Assembly (NCBI GenBank): GCA_907163375.1
Contig: CAJQUW010000503.1
Coordinates: forward strand, 124,001-188,000
Reading direction: 5' to 3'
Length of the DNA stretch: 64,000 bases
Origin: Prostheceraeus crozeri
Taxonomy: Eukaryota > Platyhelminthes > Polycladida > Euryleptidae
Below the pieces are notes generated by a model. That model ran no database searches. It had not been told where the DNA came from and saw nothing but the letters and a program-made list of their open reading frames with translations. Both the position numbers and the translations under genes were made by a program. Shown piece after piece: positions 32,521-44,770 of this stretch (position 1 is its first letter; every line of letters starts with the position of its first letter).

Positions 32521-34518
32521 TTGAAAAATCTCGAGGTTTCTCAAAAACCTGCTATTCCGCATCGTGAGAAAATTCGTCCCTCTTCAGTAGTTAATCTGTC
32601 TTCCGTTTCTTTAACTGAGAATGAAAAGGAAGTGCTTGCACTTGGCTTTTCTATGTGCTTTCCCCACTCAAAAATCAATTTAAATGAACAGAAAGCCGAA
32701 GCCGAATATTTGGTTTCCAAAATAAGACATTCTGAAGGCGCTGCCATCAATGAGGATTTAATGATTAAAATCAGAAATGCTTTCAAAAGCTATTTCAATA
32801 AACACAGGGTTTCCAAGGTATGGAAATCAAGGTTGAAAACTATCAAGGATTTGGCCAAAAAGAAAGATTTGGTTATATCGAAATTTGATAAAGGCAATGG
32901 AATATTAATCAATGACAGAAGTACCTACGTGGGGAAGATTCAGACTATTCTGAATGATTCGAGCAGATTTAAAATATATAAGCCTGACAAGCGCTAAAAA
33001 AAGAGCCGTTCATCCTTGAAGAGGATAGGTATAACCGCAAGTTACAAGATCTGAAATCAAAAAAGATTATTTCTGAGGAGATCTTCAAAAATGTTCGGTC
33101 GAGTGGGTCTCAGCCTGTTCGCTTATATGGGCTCCCCAAAATTTATAAATGCGCTGTCAATCCACCATACCGTCCCATAATGAGTATGAGGAACTCGTAC
33201 ACCTCTAATCTTGCCCTTTGGTTGGATGAGCTGTTGAAAAAATGTGCCCACCAAATACAATTTGAAAGACACCTTTCAGTTTGTGGATTCTTTGAAAAAA
33301 CTTTCTTTACCAGATGAGGATTTTCAACTTTATAGTTTCGACGTGAAGAATCTTTTCATCAACATACCGGTGAAAAAGACTATTGACCACATCATCTCAA
33401 TGATTGATTTTAATGACGATTTTCCTTTATCCGAAATTGGTTTAAAGCATTTATTGAACCTGGCCTGCACGAACATTTTGTTCAGTTTTGATAACAAACT
33501 TTATCATCAGGTGGACGGTATGGCCATGGGCTCAAACCTTGGCCCTACCATGGCTGCCTTTGCGCTAGACATGATAGAAAGTAAATTTCATAAGTACGAA
33601 GGCAAATTGCCTTTCTTTCATCGTCGTTATGTGGACGATTGCTTCGTCATAGTCAGAGACAGAAGCGAAGCTAACGCCTTTTTGAATTTTTTGAATAATG
33701 TGGATGATGACATCCAATTCACTATTGAGGAGAGTAAGAACAACAATATCACATTTCTGGATACTGAGGTCACTCTTCAGTCTGGAGAATTTCATATCGA
33801 TTTCCACATGAAATCTACTAACACAGGAGTATATACTCCATATTTCGCTTATGCTCCCGAGAAGTACAAAATGGCAGCAATTCGATCATTGTTGTCTCGT
33901 GCGTTCAAGATTTGTTCAAATTGGGATCTTTATCAGTCTGCTGCTGACAAAATTATTGAGATTTTCAAAGATAACGGTTTTCCTGATGATAAACTATTCA
34001 AAATAAAACAACAAATTGAGCAGAAATCTTATGTGCAGACAAGGGTCAAAACTGAATCAAAATCGGAAAATGATAAGAAAATCATTTACTGGTCACTTCC
34101 GTTCATTTAAGAAGGCTCTAAAGAATTGAATAACAGGATCCACAAAATTAACCAAAGTCTCTCTGAAGCTGTTATTAAACCCGCTTATAAAACTTCCAAG
34201 CTCAGAGATTTTTTTCAAAATGAAGATAAGATTTCGAGTGACTTGAAATCAAACATTGTCTACAATTATGCGTGTGACCGCTGTTCGATGCGGTACATCG
34301 GTGCCACCACTAGGCACTTTAACACTCGCATTAGTGAGCACCTTAGAGGCTACCCAACTCATACTGAAGTTTCGATGCACGAGCATGCACCGAAACAAGA
34401 TAGCTTTTCTATCTTGGGTTACTACAAATTTCCGTTTATTCTCGAATCAATTTTGATAGCTAACAATTCTGATTCTGACTGCCTTGTGAATGAACGGAAC
34501 GGATCGTTTCCACTATAA
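32521..34518 (+). pseudogene. PLE-3 RT plus GIY-YIG (plus copy)
   Basis: Same domain order and motifs as the minus copy (VISKFDKGNGILI, SFDVKNLFINIP, MAMGSNLGP, RRYVDDCFVIV, RYIGATTRHF). It shares the two interruptions of the minus copy and has one more stop of its own, a CAA-to-TAA change after the phrase YWSLPFI, which separates RT from nuclease. Inactive. Confidence 0.88.
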
Positions 34519-34682
34519 CTTAGATTGTGACGTAGAGTGTTTATGACACCGGTTGACATGTGACAAGTGACGTATTCGATTTGGTGACGACTTTTATTGC
34601 AAATGTAAATGAAGAGAAAGCTGATTTTATCCAATGTTTTATCCAATGACTTGTACGCAATTTTGTGACTCTTTTGTAACCG

Positions 34683-34711
34683 CTGAAGATGATGTAAATA
34701 TACATCGAAAC
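34683..34711 (+). ncRNA. Hammerhead-like motif in PLE-3 3' tail
   Basis: CTGAAGA, a GATGTA/TACATC stem with a short loop, then GAAAC. This is the best of the CUGANGA-stem-GAAAC motifs in the window, with a 6-bp stem II. Stems I and III are not obvious, so activity is unproven. Confidence 0.45.
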
Positions 34712-34780
34712 TAGTTCGGAACATGCAATTCTTTTTGCTGTACATTGAAAAGATATGAAACGATTGGGCACTCTCTGTTG

Positions 34781-34782
<2 letters not shown>

Positions 34783-34836
<54 letters not shown>
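34783..34836. repeat. (AT)27 microsatellite
   Basis: 54 bp of pure AT directly after the PLE-3 plus copy (CTCTCTGTTGTA precedes). It could be the insertion target or a tail product. Confidence 0.9.
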
Positions 34837-34839
<3 letters not shown>

Positions 34840-36430
34840 TAATCGGTTAACCGGTTATATAATTCCAACCGTTTCCAGCAAAGAATTATACCAACTCGTC
34901 TGATCAGGATTCGAGCACATCAGAGAATGCGGTCGCCGAAACAACCAGTCGCTGAGACAGGTACACGAGTCATGAAAAAGCAATCCTTCTATCAAGAATG
35001 CCAACAGTCACACATTATATTGTTTAATGCTCATGATTAGTTTTCGGAAAATGCAACCATATATCTGGTAGACCTGAAATACCATTTATACATAAGCAAA
35101 CATGAGTTTCCAACTTTTTTTAAGTTTTCATATTTGAGATATTTGAATATTGCTTTGATGGCGAAGGTACAAAGGATAATTCATTTTTTGTTACCATTGT
35201 CAAGGAAGACTTTGAACATCTTCAAAACAAATGAATGCTTTGAATTAATATCAGTGACTGTGAAGGACGTAATTTGTTTCTATCATCAACCTCACAAAAT
35301 CACGTTCATTTATTGTCATAGAAATCTATATATCAAATTGATTGAATTAGCTTTCGAAGCTTCATGACTATTTTGGCCAGGAAGAATTTCGTAATCAAAT
35401 TATCTTGATTGAGATTGTACTTTGATGAATCTTTCTCAGATGAACATTTCAACTGAAAGAAAGATAGCCAGAAAATGTTTAACATCATATTTGAGAAAAA
35501 GACAAGAACCTATTGTTTCTCCGCCATACTTTTATTGGAGGCTCAATTTTGTTTTATAGTTCACCTCGTTTTAGTCATAAGTCTGTGAAAATTAAACTGC
35601 ATAACTTATTCATGTCCAGTTCTAAAGGTTGCCCAAGTAACCAACACTGTTTGTCTTGACCATGAATGTGAATTACTAATGATTTCCAATGTAGTCTTCC
35701 GTTTTTATTCCTTCATGTGCCCGCCGTTAACCTTCTCTGTCTAATTTTAATCGTTGGAGATGTGCAATCAGATCTCAATGAGTCATGCGCAGGCAAAGAA
35801 TGTCTGCCTTCATGTGGACTGAAGAAATGACAGCCTCATTGAGAGTCAGTATAGAGCGCAGAAAACAGTGCATGTGTAGTTTGTATATACAGAACAAAGA
35901 ATGTGCAGCAGTAGGATAAGTGGTCACTATTTATTCCACCCTTCCTACAAACAGTGATCAGTCATCACATTGACTGTAAATACGTGATTGATTACAGGGT
36001 TTAGATATATTCCCGAATGTCAAAGAACCGGTGTCGATAACGATACTTTGACCAAGCGAAATAATTTGTCAGGTTTTGTGGTAAATTGCCATGTGTACCC
36101 TGTCAAGCATGCCGAGTTATCAACAGCGTAGGTGCTGAGATCGTAATCATCATACGAATTTCAACATTAATTACAAAAATTACATTCAATTCCGAAAAAT
36201 ACATAAAATTACTTAATTTGCGAAAGACATACAAAATAAGCAGGAACTTCACAAATTTATAGAAGAGGATTCACAAATTATCGCTTCATGTGGGTGCAAG
36301 TACGCAGTCATCACTCAGATGAAGCTTTGTTTTGAAAATCCATGCGTATTCAACGATTGATCACCTGGTCTTGATCTCAACTTTCAACAAAAATGACCAG
36401 CTGCTTAGATACTCCGTCCACATTCTTCCG
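34840..36430. other. Intergenic stretch without recognised gene
   Basis: About 1.6 kb. The 77-residue frame at 35134-35367 has no recognisable motif. I see no element ends. Confidence 0.45.
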
Positions 36431-36932
36431 AGGTTGGCTTTATATTCAGTAGTGAACTCAGAGGAGATGCTAAATAGAGGTTATGCGAAACAGCAGATGC
36501 TGCACCCAAAAGGACCTGCGTCATCAACTGAGCGCCATCCGCCACCGAGATTTCGACCCACTCAGCTCAGTATCTCTCAAGATGGTCGGTCCGCAACAGC
36601 TCGTTGCGTCCAGGTCCTTAACACAAAGGCTATATTGTGGATATAGTTTTTTGCTGATGGACACTTTCTTGCTTTCATCCATCTTTCTATGTAATTTGTT
36701 GACTACGTCCGGAGTCTTATCCAAGTATAAATACAAATGCATTCTTACGTCTTTGCACTCAACTTCTTGATGGTGAACTTCACGCTTTCAACACCGACTT
36801 TAACAAGTAATTTTCTCACCGATGGAGAAACGAAATCCTACTTCAAAGGGTATGAACTCACATTTCCACCCTTGCTTCTCAATCCCTTTGACAAGTTCTT
36901 CATATTTATCAGCTTTCCTCGTATAAGCATCC

Positions 36933-37420
36933 TCAACGTTCTCTTCTCAGGGAACGAACGGCTAGTTTGCCCATAATAATTCTCTTCCCTATCGCGTCGA
37001 TTAACACTAGATCAAGCAGTTGGTTTGATAGGGATACTTCATATGGCAGCTGTCTATCCACTCGAACGTCCCAATTTCGAGGAACAAATCGAGACACGAG
37101 GAGATTTTCGTCTCTTCGTTTGACCACTCAGCACAGAGTCAATTGCGGTTACATACCTGGAGGATAGCAATGCATCGGAAACTGTTTCCGCGCCTGCAAG
37201 ACCAAACCGTGCCGATGCGTGTACCATCCTCTATGCAGTGCCACCTGACAACCAGAGAGGATACGGCGAATATTGGCACACATGCCACACAAGTGACGCG
37301 GAGAAAGCGTCCGGATTTCCCAAAGTGCCAAATTAGCGGGGTTGGAAACACATAATGGGTCCATTGAAGCTTTCGCTTCAACTGCCAATAGCCCATGCTC
37401 CACCAATCGCTCCATGAGAT
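36933..37420 (-). pseudogene. Zinc knuckle and PD-(D/E)xK-like nuclease of LINE
   Basis: The zinc knuckle reads RHLCGMCANIRRILSGCQVA then RGWYTHRHGLVL, i.e. C-x2-C ... (H lost) ... C plus the RH(N/D)-like block. About 90 residues later comes NWDVRVDRQLPYEVSLSNQL, then LDLVLIDAIGKRIIMGKLAV, which resembles the PD...ExT core of restriction-like endonucleases of R2/NeSL-type LINEs. In relatives this reads PD(I/M)V and ELTVP; here Pro and Glu are changed. Confidence 0.55.
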
Positions 37421-38469
37421 TTTGCGATCTTTAACTTCCAAGTTGAGCCATCTTCCTTGCTCCCCCCTGCACTGCCAAGGCAAGCATCTTTTCTTCTTCC
37501 AAGATTCGCACCTCATTCTCTCGTAACTTTCTTCTATGGTCACCTTCGCTCATTTCTGACCAAAATTCATCTCTCTTTTCCATAACAAAATCTCTCCTGC
37601 CGTTTTGGACAACTACCATCACTTCTCTGTGTTTTGCATATAGTTGATGGAAGACATGACTTCCACCACATCCCACGTCCCACTTTCAACTGAGGTGGAT
37701 CTGAGCAGATAGCCTCATCACGGGAAAGGTCAACATATACTGCAGCCAAATATTGCTGACTTTATATTCCTCCACTATAGATGTCAATGGCAATCGCAAT
37801 CTGTTACTCTTATGCAAAACATAACTGGTAGCATTCGCGGAACACCAAGTAACTTCCTCATCACTTTGCTCACCTTGGCTTCGATTATCTCCATTCTGGA
37901 AAGGGGTATCTGACAAATCGTTTTAGACCACATAATCCTTGGGAACACGCCAAATTGCAAACTTTGAACTGATTGCATCATTCAAACTTTGAACTGACCG
38001 CATCATACAAACTTTGAACTGACCTGATCGAGATGTTCGGTTGATCTTGTGCAAGTACTTCAATACTGACGCTTGTAGTAGTGCACCCTGGTGACGGTCA
38101 GTCAATGGAAGCGTATACCATCTTCCCAAAATCTTCACTCTTGTCTCTCGAACAGTCGAAATGCGCTCGCCTCCCAGATCAAAAGGTACGTATGTCATCT
38201 TGTCTTTCAACAATGACAGTGACCTACTCATCTGTGGCTTAAATTTCATCCTACAACACCCAACATGATCATGCAACCTGTTGAGAATATTTAGACACGC
38301 CTGGAATCATTTTCTATGACCGTCAAATAGTCCATGAAAGTCTTTATTTTGTTGCTGTTGCCGCTACTCCTGATGATCATTTCCATGACCAGGACAAACA
38401 GGATGAGAGAAATAGAATCATACCACATAGAAATTCCTTTTTCTAGCCGACATAACATAGTCACCTCTG

Positions 38470-38838
38470 TTATTGGTGCTGAAACGGAATGTATCGAAAT
38501 AACTTGACACTTTCGTTTTTCGTTCTCACGTTGTGAAAAAATTCAACAGCGAACTGAATGATTCCATGAAGCACAGATCTATAGGCGTTGACTAAAACCG
38601 GCCGGACGACATGCATATCTTTACCCTCAAGTTGCGCCTGCCTCAACCGATTCCATGTTGTTGAAACGTGTTCCAAACAGCCACGGAAACCTGGGACACC
38701 AGCTTTTTGAGTGCTCGCATCGACAAAACCGTTCGCGAGCAGGAACTTAGTGAAGCGACTCGCCATCACACTATAGAATACTTTTACAGTCAACAACGAA
38801 ATTGGTAGGAATTGACCTAGAGTGGTTGTATAATACAA
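38470..38838 (-). pseudogene. RT palm region of the minus-strand LINE
   Basis: Reads FLPISLLTVKVFYSVMASRF, then GFVDASTQKAGVPGFRGCLE, then MHVVRPVLVNAYRSVLHGII with FAVEFFH. In relatives the last block is HVVWLDLANAYGSVPH, RT motif A; here WLDL has become RPVL, so the catalytic Asp is lost. Motif B and the YMDD box are not found between 38276 and 38470, so a piece of the palm seems deleted. Confidence 0.75.
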
Positions 38839-39914
38839 CTTGTATTCTCCTTAGATGTGCATCAACCATGTCACAGTTCAAGATTTGGGCAATTCTCCAG
38901 ACTCCCACATCCTTGGTACTTACTGTTTTCCATAAGCACTTTGTTAATTTCTTGCAGTTTTTGTGGACTGCATACGTAATGCCGTTTGGCCCTTCTGCTC
39001 ATACCTCTCGCTTTGTGAATCATCGGTTCGACTTTCACAAGTTTAATCCTCGATGCATCAAAATTTATAGATGAAATTGATGACCTGTCGAGCTCAATCA
39101 CATCGTGAACATCGGAATTCCTGTTCGTATCAGAAAAGGTGTTCTGCAACACTTCCTCTAATTCTTCCACTTTAATTGTGAGGGTGCCACTCGCCTTCTC
39201 TTGGAGGTTTTTTCTTGTAGGGGTCTTCTATGGATCGCTTCCTTTCTTTCCTTGCTTTGACCCGCTTAGTCAGTTTCCTTTTGGCCTTAGTCAACTTCAA
39301 TGTTTCCGCTTAATTTTCTTGCAAGAGATCATCTATTTCAGCTGCCTTCGCTTCACTGTATGATCTTTTGAGACTTCAAAGTCTCCGAGGTTCTTTCCTG
39401 AACTCGTCAATCCGTCGACGCCGTCTAGTGGGGCTAATTTTTTCTGGTCCTTCCTTACTACCTGATTGACCCTTCTCCTTCTTGCCGAATATCATAATGC
39501 CATAATCATTTATAATTGCCGCGAATTTCTCTGCTCTCACACATGCATTTCCTCTAAGCGTGTCGAATGCGTGCGACAGGTCTTAGTCTATTGCTTTCTA
39601 TGCAGAGTCCCTTGACTTCGGCGACTTCAGGAGCATGCGTTCAGGTAGAGACTCAACAACGGGCTCTGACAGAACACTGTGTTCTGGGTCCTGAAATACC
39701 GACAACTGACTATCTGACGCTGAGGTCTGTGTCTCACCGCTCTAACTACGTGCTTACAACCACGACTCAAATTGAACACCTGCCTGCAGAATGCAAAGAG
39801 AGCAGCGACGAACAAATGAGTCATAGGACTTCCGACAAACGTCAGGTGTAAAAGTAATCATTTCCTCTCGAATGCAGGCTGTCAGTTCCCTCGCATTTCT
39901 TGGCAGTCGCGCAT

Positions 39915-40430
39915 AAACTCGGTCTATTAACACTCTCCAGAGGAATGGTGCTCACTTCTCCAGTAGTGCAGATTATACTTATTCACAGTCCCGGTCACAT
40001 CGAAGACAGCTTCGTCGGAAAACACTATTCGGAGATGGAATTGAGAATGGTGGTCATGTTAAGAAATCCATTGACAAAATTCGTGACGTCGTTAGTGATC
40101 GTCATCAGAGAGTTCTGGATGAAGGTTGGTTTATAGGGATGATAATGTTTCTTGTGAGGACAATGAACAACGCTACTTTGCGAAACTCCCAGCGTGTTAC
40201 TAATACGACGCGTAGAAACGTTCGGGTCGTCTTCAATCATCGGTTTAATGGAAGAAAACATATAGTCACCTGTAGCCGTCGCCAGACGACCACTTCAATC
40301 TTAACGCTTATTGATATCCCATACGTGAGGAATTTCTTCATCCAGCGATGGACTGTCGGCGGAAGTGGGGCTTCCTCATGAAATTCATCCTTGTAGCTTC
40401 TTGCTTCAGACACTTTGTTGAATGCAACTG
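39915..40430 (-). pseudogene. Tc1/mariner-superfamily transposase fragment
   Basis: Minus-strand reading in two frames gives PPTVHRWMKKFLTYGI, then IEDDPNVSTRRISNTLGVSQ (helix-turn-helix), KKHYHPYKPTFIQ, and finally VFSDEAVFDVTGTVNKYN with LHYW. The last phrase is the first-Asp context of an arthropod-type Tc1/mariner relative. The second and third catalytic blocks are absent, so only the N-terminal half remains. No inverted ends are seen. Confidence 0.75.
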
Positions 40431-40447
40431 CCCATGTAACAAGTTTC

Positions 40448-40578
40448 TGTTACGATCAGAACAACCGCTTTATTCCAACGAAGTCTTTATTGTAGCAAGC
40501 ATGCCATTTACCGCAGCGCGCGGATAAACACTGATCATGTCACAATGGACAAAGAACAATGGCATGCATGTCACTACA
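40448..40578 (-). repeat. 3' LTR of the Ty3/gypsy element
   Basis: 131 bp, preceded on the minus strand by the purine-rich GGAGGGGGATAA, a likely plus-strand priming site. Confidence 0.93.
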
Positions 40579-40630
40579 TTATCCCCCTCCAAAAAAGATA
40601 AATATACACTTTTTGTATGTCATAAAGATA

Positions 40631-41980
40631 CAGTCCGTTTCATAAAAAGTGGATCATCCTAAAATTTGACTAAATAAAACATAAGTATGATACAGAAAGC
40701 ATTTTTCATGTTATTTCATGTCCCTAATATATTTAAATGTCCTTATATAATCTCATAAGCTATGATACAGTAACGGTTCTTAAGAAGCTAATATTTCGTG
40801 GCCCTACCCTTATTGTCAATGACATTACCAATTCGTCTAGGCATTGATTCGATGATATCGTTGATTTTTGGTTGATCTAACTTTCTCCACTCTCTTTTTA
40901 ACAGTGACGTAAGTTGTGATACGCCATCTGTAGGTAGCAGTGAACGACGAACGTTATGTTTTAGAATAGTCCATACATTTTCTATGGGATTCAGATCAGG
41001 AGAACGAGCTGGCCAAGATAATGTCCTAAGCCCTAATTGAGACTTGCATAAGTTGACTCTACTACTCCTGTGACACGTAGCATTATCATCCATAAATAAC
41101 CAAGTCGATGGATCACCAAGTTGATCTGTCATTTGGCCAATGTTCATTCGTAAAACATTCACATAGCGTTCAGAATTCATGGTTCCTTGCTGTATGTGAA
41201 GTCTTCTACGAATAGTGGACTTAGAAATAGACGAGTATAGTGCAGCCATCTCAGTTAACGAGAGACTTGGATCAACTTTAACAAATCTCAAAATTAGGCG
41301 GTCTATACGTTTGGATGTTTTGCGTGGACGGCTAGAGCCCTCTTTACGACAGAGCCGAAAATCATCATTATGCCATCGATGCACATTTGTGTAAGGGACA
41401 TTTAGTCGCTTGCTTGTAGCTCGCAAAGAAAACCCTAACACTTTGCCTTTTGTGAATGCGATCTCGTTATTGTTCATTTGTGCTTTGTATTGTTTTCAAC
41501 CGGTAAGAGATAGATTTCTAGCTGAAAGCAATCAGGAGTGCTGCCAACACCACCGCAACGAAGTCAGGAAGCTATGGAACATGAAGTCCAGTTAATCACA
41601 TGTAGCAGTTACATTATTGTTGATGAATAATGGTGCTATACTGGCTCTGATTGACCGATTTTCTTTATTTTTGTTTTGCTTGATAGCTTTTGGCTTGTAG
41701 AACAACATATTACATAACAAAGGAAACAAATGCAATTTTATAAGAGTGAGGTATGATTTTGTGTAACATTGCTAAATGAAGATCAAATTATCTACTACTT
41801 TTTTATCTACAACAGGAAAACAACTCAATATTCATGCTTGAAATTTCCAACAATGATATTAGTAAGCACAACTGACATATCTTCCAAATTTCAGAGAAAT
41901 TCGTTCAAGTTTGGCGGAGTTAGACAAAGTTGAAGTTAAGGCGATGTTTAAGGGTGATCCATTTTTTATGAAACAATCTG
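40631..41980 (-). mobile_element. Deleted Tc1 transposon in the LTR element
   Basis: About 1.35 kb with inverted ends starting CAGTCCGTTTCATAAAAAGT on the left and the complement of CAGATTGTTTCATAAAAAAT on the right. TA lies directly left; on the right it is displaced by one base, so the right border may be off by a base or two. It inserted between integrase and the 3' LTR of the retrotransposon and is therefore younger than it. Confidence 0.8.
40788..41477 (-). pseudogene. Tc1 transposase with internal deletion
   Basis: A 229-residue open frame, against about 340 in complete Tc1 transposases. The N-terminus has the paired-like helix-turn-helix domains (MNNNEIAFTKGKVLGFSLRA; LSLTEMAALYSSISKSTIRR). 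It then jumps to TMNSERYVNVLR, LFMDDNATCHRSSRV (second Asp) and ARSPDLNPIENVWTILK (third, Glu). I count 34 residues between them, so DD34E. The block with the first catalytic Asp (normally WSDES) is missing in frame, so it can bind DNA but not cut. Such deleted forms can act as repressors in other systems; that is only a possibility here. Confidence 0.88.
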
Positions 41981-42092
41981 ATATTAACACATTTTGTCAA
42001 TACTTAAAATTAGTCAACGATAAAATCTAGTGTGCATGACTGGTAGTGCAATAGTGCAAATTTTGAACATGACAGATAAATATTAATTTTGC

Positions 42093-44770
42093 TCACCACA
42101 TTACTTTACATAAGTTTAAGTTAAGGAACCGTCCATCTGCGGTCTCAACAACCTGTTCCGAAAGACGACGTTTGACAGCAATTGGTTCTGTAAATCGAGG
42201 AGACAAAGGTCTTCTGACAGCAATTTTTAAACACACAAACTTTGGACATTTCGAGGTGAAGTTGGCATGTTTATCTTCATTTGAGCTTGTAAAGTCACAT
42301 TTGAATTTTCGACCAAAAACTAACTCAAAAGGGGTTGATTGTGTTGTTGTGCAATACGCTGCATTGTGAGTGGCTACTACTTTCTGTAAATTTTCCTTCC
42401 AATCTCCACCCATGCATGATATAGTATCCTTGAGTTCTCGGTGGAAACGTTCGATAACAGAGTTGCCTTGTGGATAATATATCGTCGAATGTTTAACGAA
42501 AAAACCATGTTTGTTGGCAAAGTCTCTGAAGATAGTCGATGTGAATTGAGGTCCATTATCGCTTAGCAATGCACGCGGTACTCCAAACTTATATATCCAA
42601 TTGTTCTCTATGGTTCTGCATACATTTTCAGAGCATATGTCAATCATGGCAAAAGCTTGAACATATCTGGAAGCTACATCCATCATGGTAAGCATATATT
42701 TGTAGTTCCCCTTCGATAACTTCAATGGCCCAACAATGTCAGTACAAACAAGATCAAAAGTCTTCAAATTATCTGAAATAATATGTCCTTTCTTTGTGGA
42801 GTAAGTATATGATTTGAATCGCAAACAAGATGAACAGTTACTAATAACTGAGCGAATTTTTTGCCTCATATTTGGGAACCATAGACCAGAGCTAAGAATA
42901 GAATACCTGGTTCTTGTTATTCCACAATGGCCGAAAGCATGATGTTGATGAATGACATCCTCTATTTCTTCATCTGGAACAGTCATTCTAAATGATGTTG
43001 TTGATACTGTTTTTGCAACTGGACATGAACTGCAGTTGTCAGAAACTGATCTTGACATGGTATCGGCGAGGATATTATCGCAACCTTTCAAATATTCGAT
43101 TTCAAAATCATAATCCTCCAGATAATGAATGTATCGTGCATGGCGAGAGCATGCTGGGGTTTCCGCACAAAATGTATTAGCGCTTGGTGGTCGACTCGTA
43201 TCACAAACTTCTGCCCATAAACGTATTGCCTGAATTTCTTCAATGCCCAGACTACCGACAAAAATTCTTTGTCAGTTACAGAATAATTCATCTCTGATTT
43301 CGATAGGCTTCGACTGGTATACATAAGGGGCAGATTATTTTGCATTAAAACTGCGCCTAAAGCTGTAGAACTAGCATCAGATTCAATAACGAATTTTTTA
43401 CTGAAATCAGGGAGCTGGAGCAATGTTTTTTCAGATAATAGAGTTTTGATTTTCGCAAACGAATGTTGTGCTTCATCAGTCCATTTAAATCCGCCAGACT
43501 TAGTCACGTAAATGGGCTTTAATAATTCCGCCAACTTTGGAACAAATCTTGACAGAAAATTCACAAAACCACAATAGCGGTCAACATCTTTTGATGATTT
43601 TGGAACACCAATCATTTGCAATTTTGAAATTTTCTCAGGATCAGGCTCAACACCATGCTCTGAAATAACAAATCCAAGGTAAGTAACCCGATCAAAAGCA
43701 AACGAGCACTTTCCAGGTTTGACCATTAAACCAAATTCACTCAAACGAGATAAAACATTTCTAATCGATTTCAGATGCTCGTCAAAATTTTTATTCGCTA
43801 TAATTATATCATCAATATATGGCAAAATACCGAGGTTCTTTAAAACAACTTGCATCATCCTCTGAAACAATGCTGGAGCGTTCTTTAATCCGTATGGCAT
43901 TCGATTGAATTCGTATAAGCAGTTGTCAACGGCGAAAGCAGTTCTCTGCTTAGAGTCTTCCTTCAGCTCAACTTGATAATAAGCGGATGTAAGGTCAAGA
44001 GTCGTAAAGTACTTGCAGCCACCAAGCTCGGCGATGCACTCGTCAATAACAGGCATTGGGAAACAATCATCAGATGATATCTGATTAAGCCGTCAGAAAT
44101 CCACAACCAACTGTAGGCGACCATCTTTCTTTTTTATGAAGAAAATGGGATTGCACCAAGATGATGAACTTTCTCTTATGATACCATTACTTAGCATTTG
44201 CTGAACTACTGATTTAGCGTCCTTCTTTAAACCATGAGGTAAAGGATAATCCTTACAACGAAAAGGTGGAGAATTTCCTGTAGCAATTTCATGCTTGAAA
44301 CGGGTATTATACTCGAAATCAAATTGATTTCTTGAAAAAGTTTCAGGAAATTTGCACAAAAGCTCCAATAATTGCTTTCTTTGTTTTTCAGGGAATTTTT
44401 GGTTAATTTTGAATTGACTAATTAAGTCATCATTCGTTTGAATAGAATTCACTGATAGAAGTAAACCATGCCGACGAATTAATGGCCAACCAAACACTAA
44501 TTTGTGTGGACTGTTATCAAAAACAAAAAATAATGTCTGCTCACCAAATATATTTATCATTACGTAACCATCCGACCGGTGATTTCGACCATTAGCCATA
44601 AAAAACATTCTTCGGTAAGGAGTCTCCTTAAGATGCAACATATAAATCATGTCCCGTCGGATGAAATTAATGTCACTACCAGTGTCCAAAATCGCAGTCA
44701 TATTTGTACCATTAATGTGAACATTGCAACAATAATATTCATTCTTGTCCACTACTGCACTACCACACAC
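42093..44770 (-). pseudogene. pol region of the Ty3/gypsy fossil
   Basis: Holds, in order: aspartic protease with the DTGSD active-site phrase; reverse transcriptase with LDLTSAYYQVELKE, MPYGLKNAPALFQ and the YIDD box; RNase H with FVIESDASSTALGAVL; and integrase with an HHAFGHCGITR zinc-finger start, TDIVGP, DNGPQF and VIERFHRELKD, the DDE core. Some catalytic motifs are preserved in every domain, but the frame is not continuous. Fossil; details of breaks are not given. Confidence 0.9.

Larger units (their letters stand above)
29917..34632. repeat. 2.1-kb inverted repeat (giant palindrome)
   Basis: Arms about 29917-32027 and 32521-34632 are reverse complements with only a handful of differences, one a 6-bp indel in TTTATTGCAAATGCAAATG. 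The spacer is about 490 bp. Transcribed or single-stranded, it could fold into a very long hairpin. Confidence 0.88.
32521..34782 (+). mobile_element. Penelope-like element PLE-3, plus copy
   Basis: The inverted partner of the minus copy, 5'-truncated at the phrase KNLEVSQKPAIP. It continues beyond the shared arm into a 3' tail with a hammerhead-like motif (34683-34711) and ends at an AT microsatellite. Differences between the arms are few (for example a Cys/Tyr and an Arg/Asn change), so the two copies separated recently. Confidence 0.88.
36430..39560 (-). mobile_element. Decayed LINE with restriction-like endonuclease (minus)
   Basis: A non-LTR retrotransposon relic on the minus strand. 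In order: a basic coiled region (RRRRRIDEFRKEPRRL near 39400-39450), pre-RT KVEPMIHKARGMSRRAKRHY, RT motif block (38838-38470), post-RT RMKFKPQMSRSLSLLKDKM with VKILGRWYTLPL (38276-38000), the region LSRMEIIEAKVSKVMRKLLG with VPRML (37900-37830), a zinc knuckle and a nuclease-like tail. The same block order is known from a widespread invertebrate LINE family. It has many frame changes and is old. Both end points are approximate. Confidence 0.72.
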
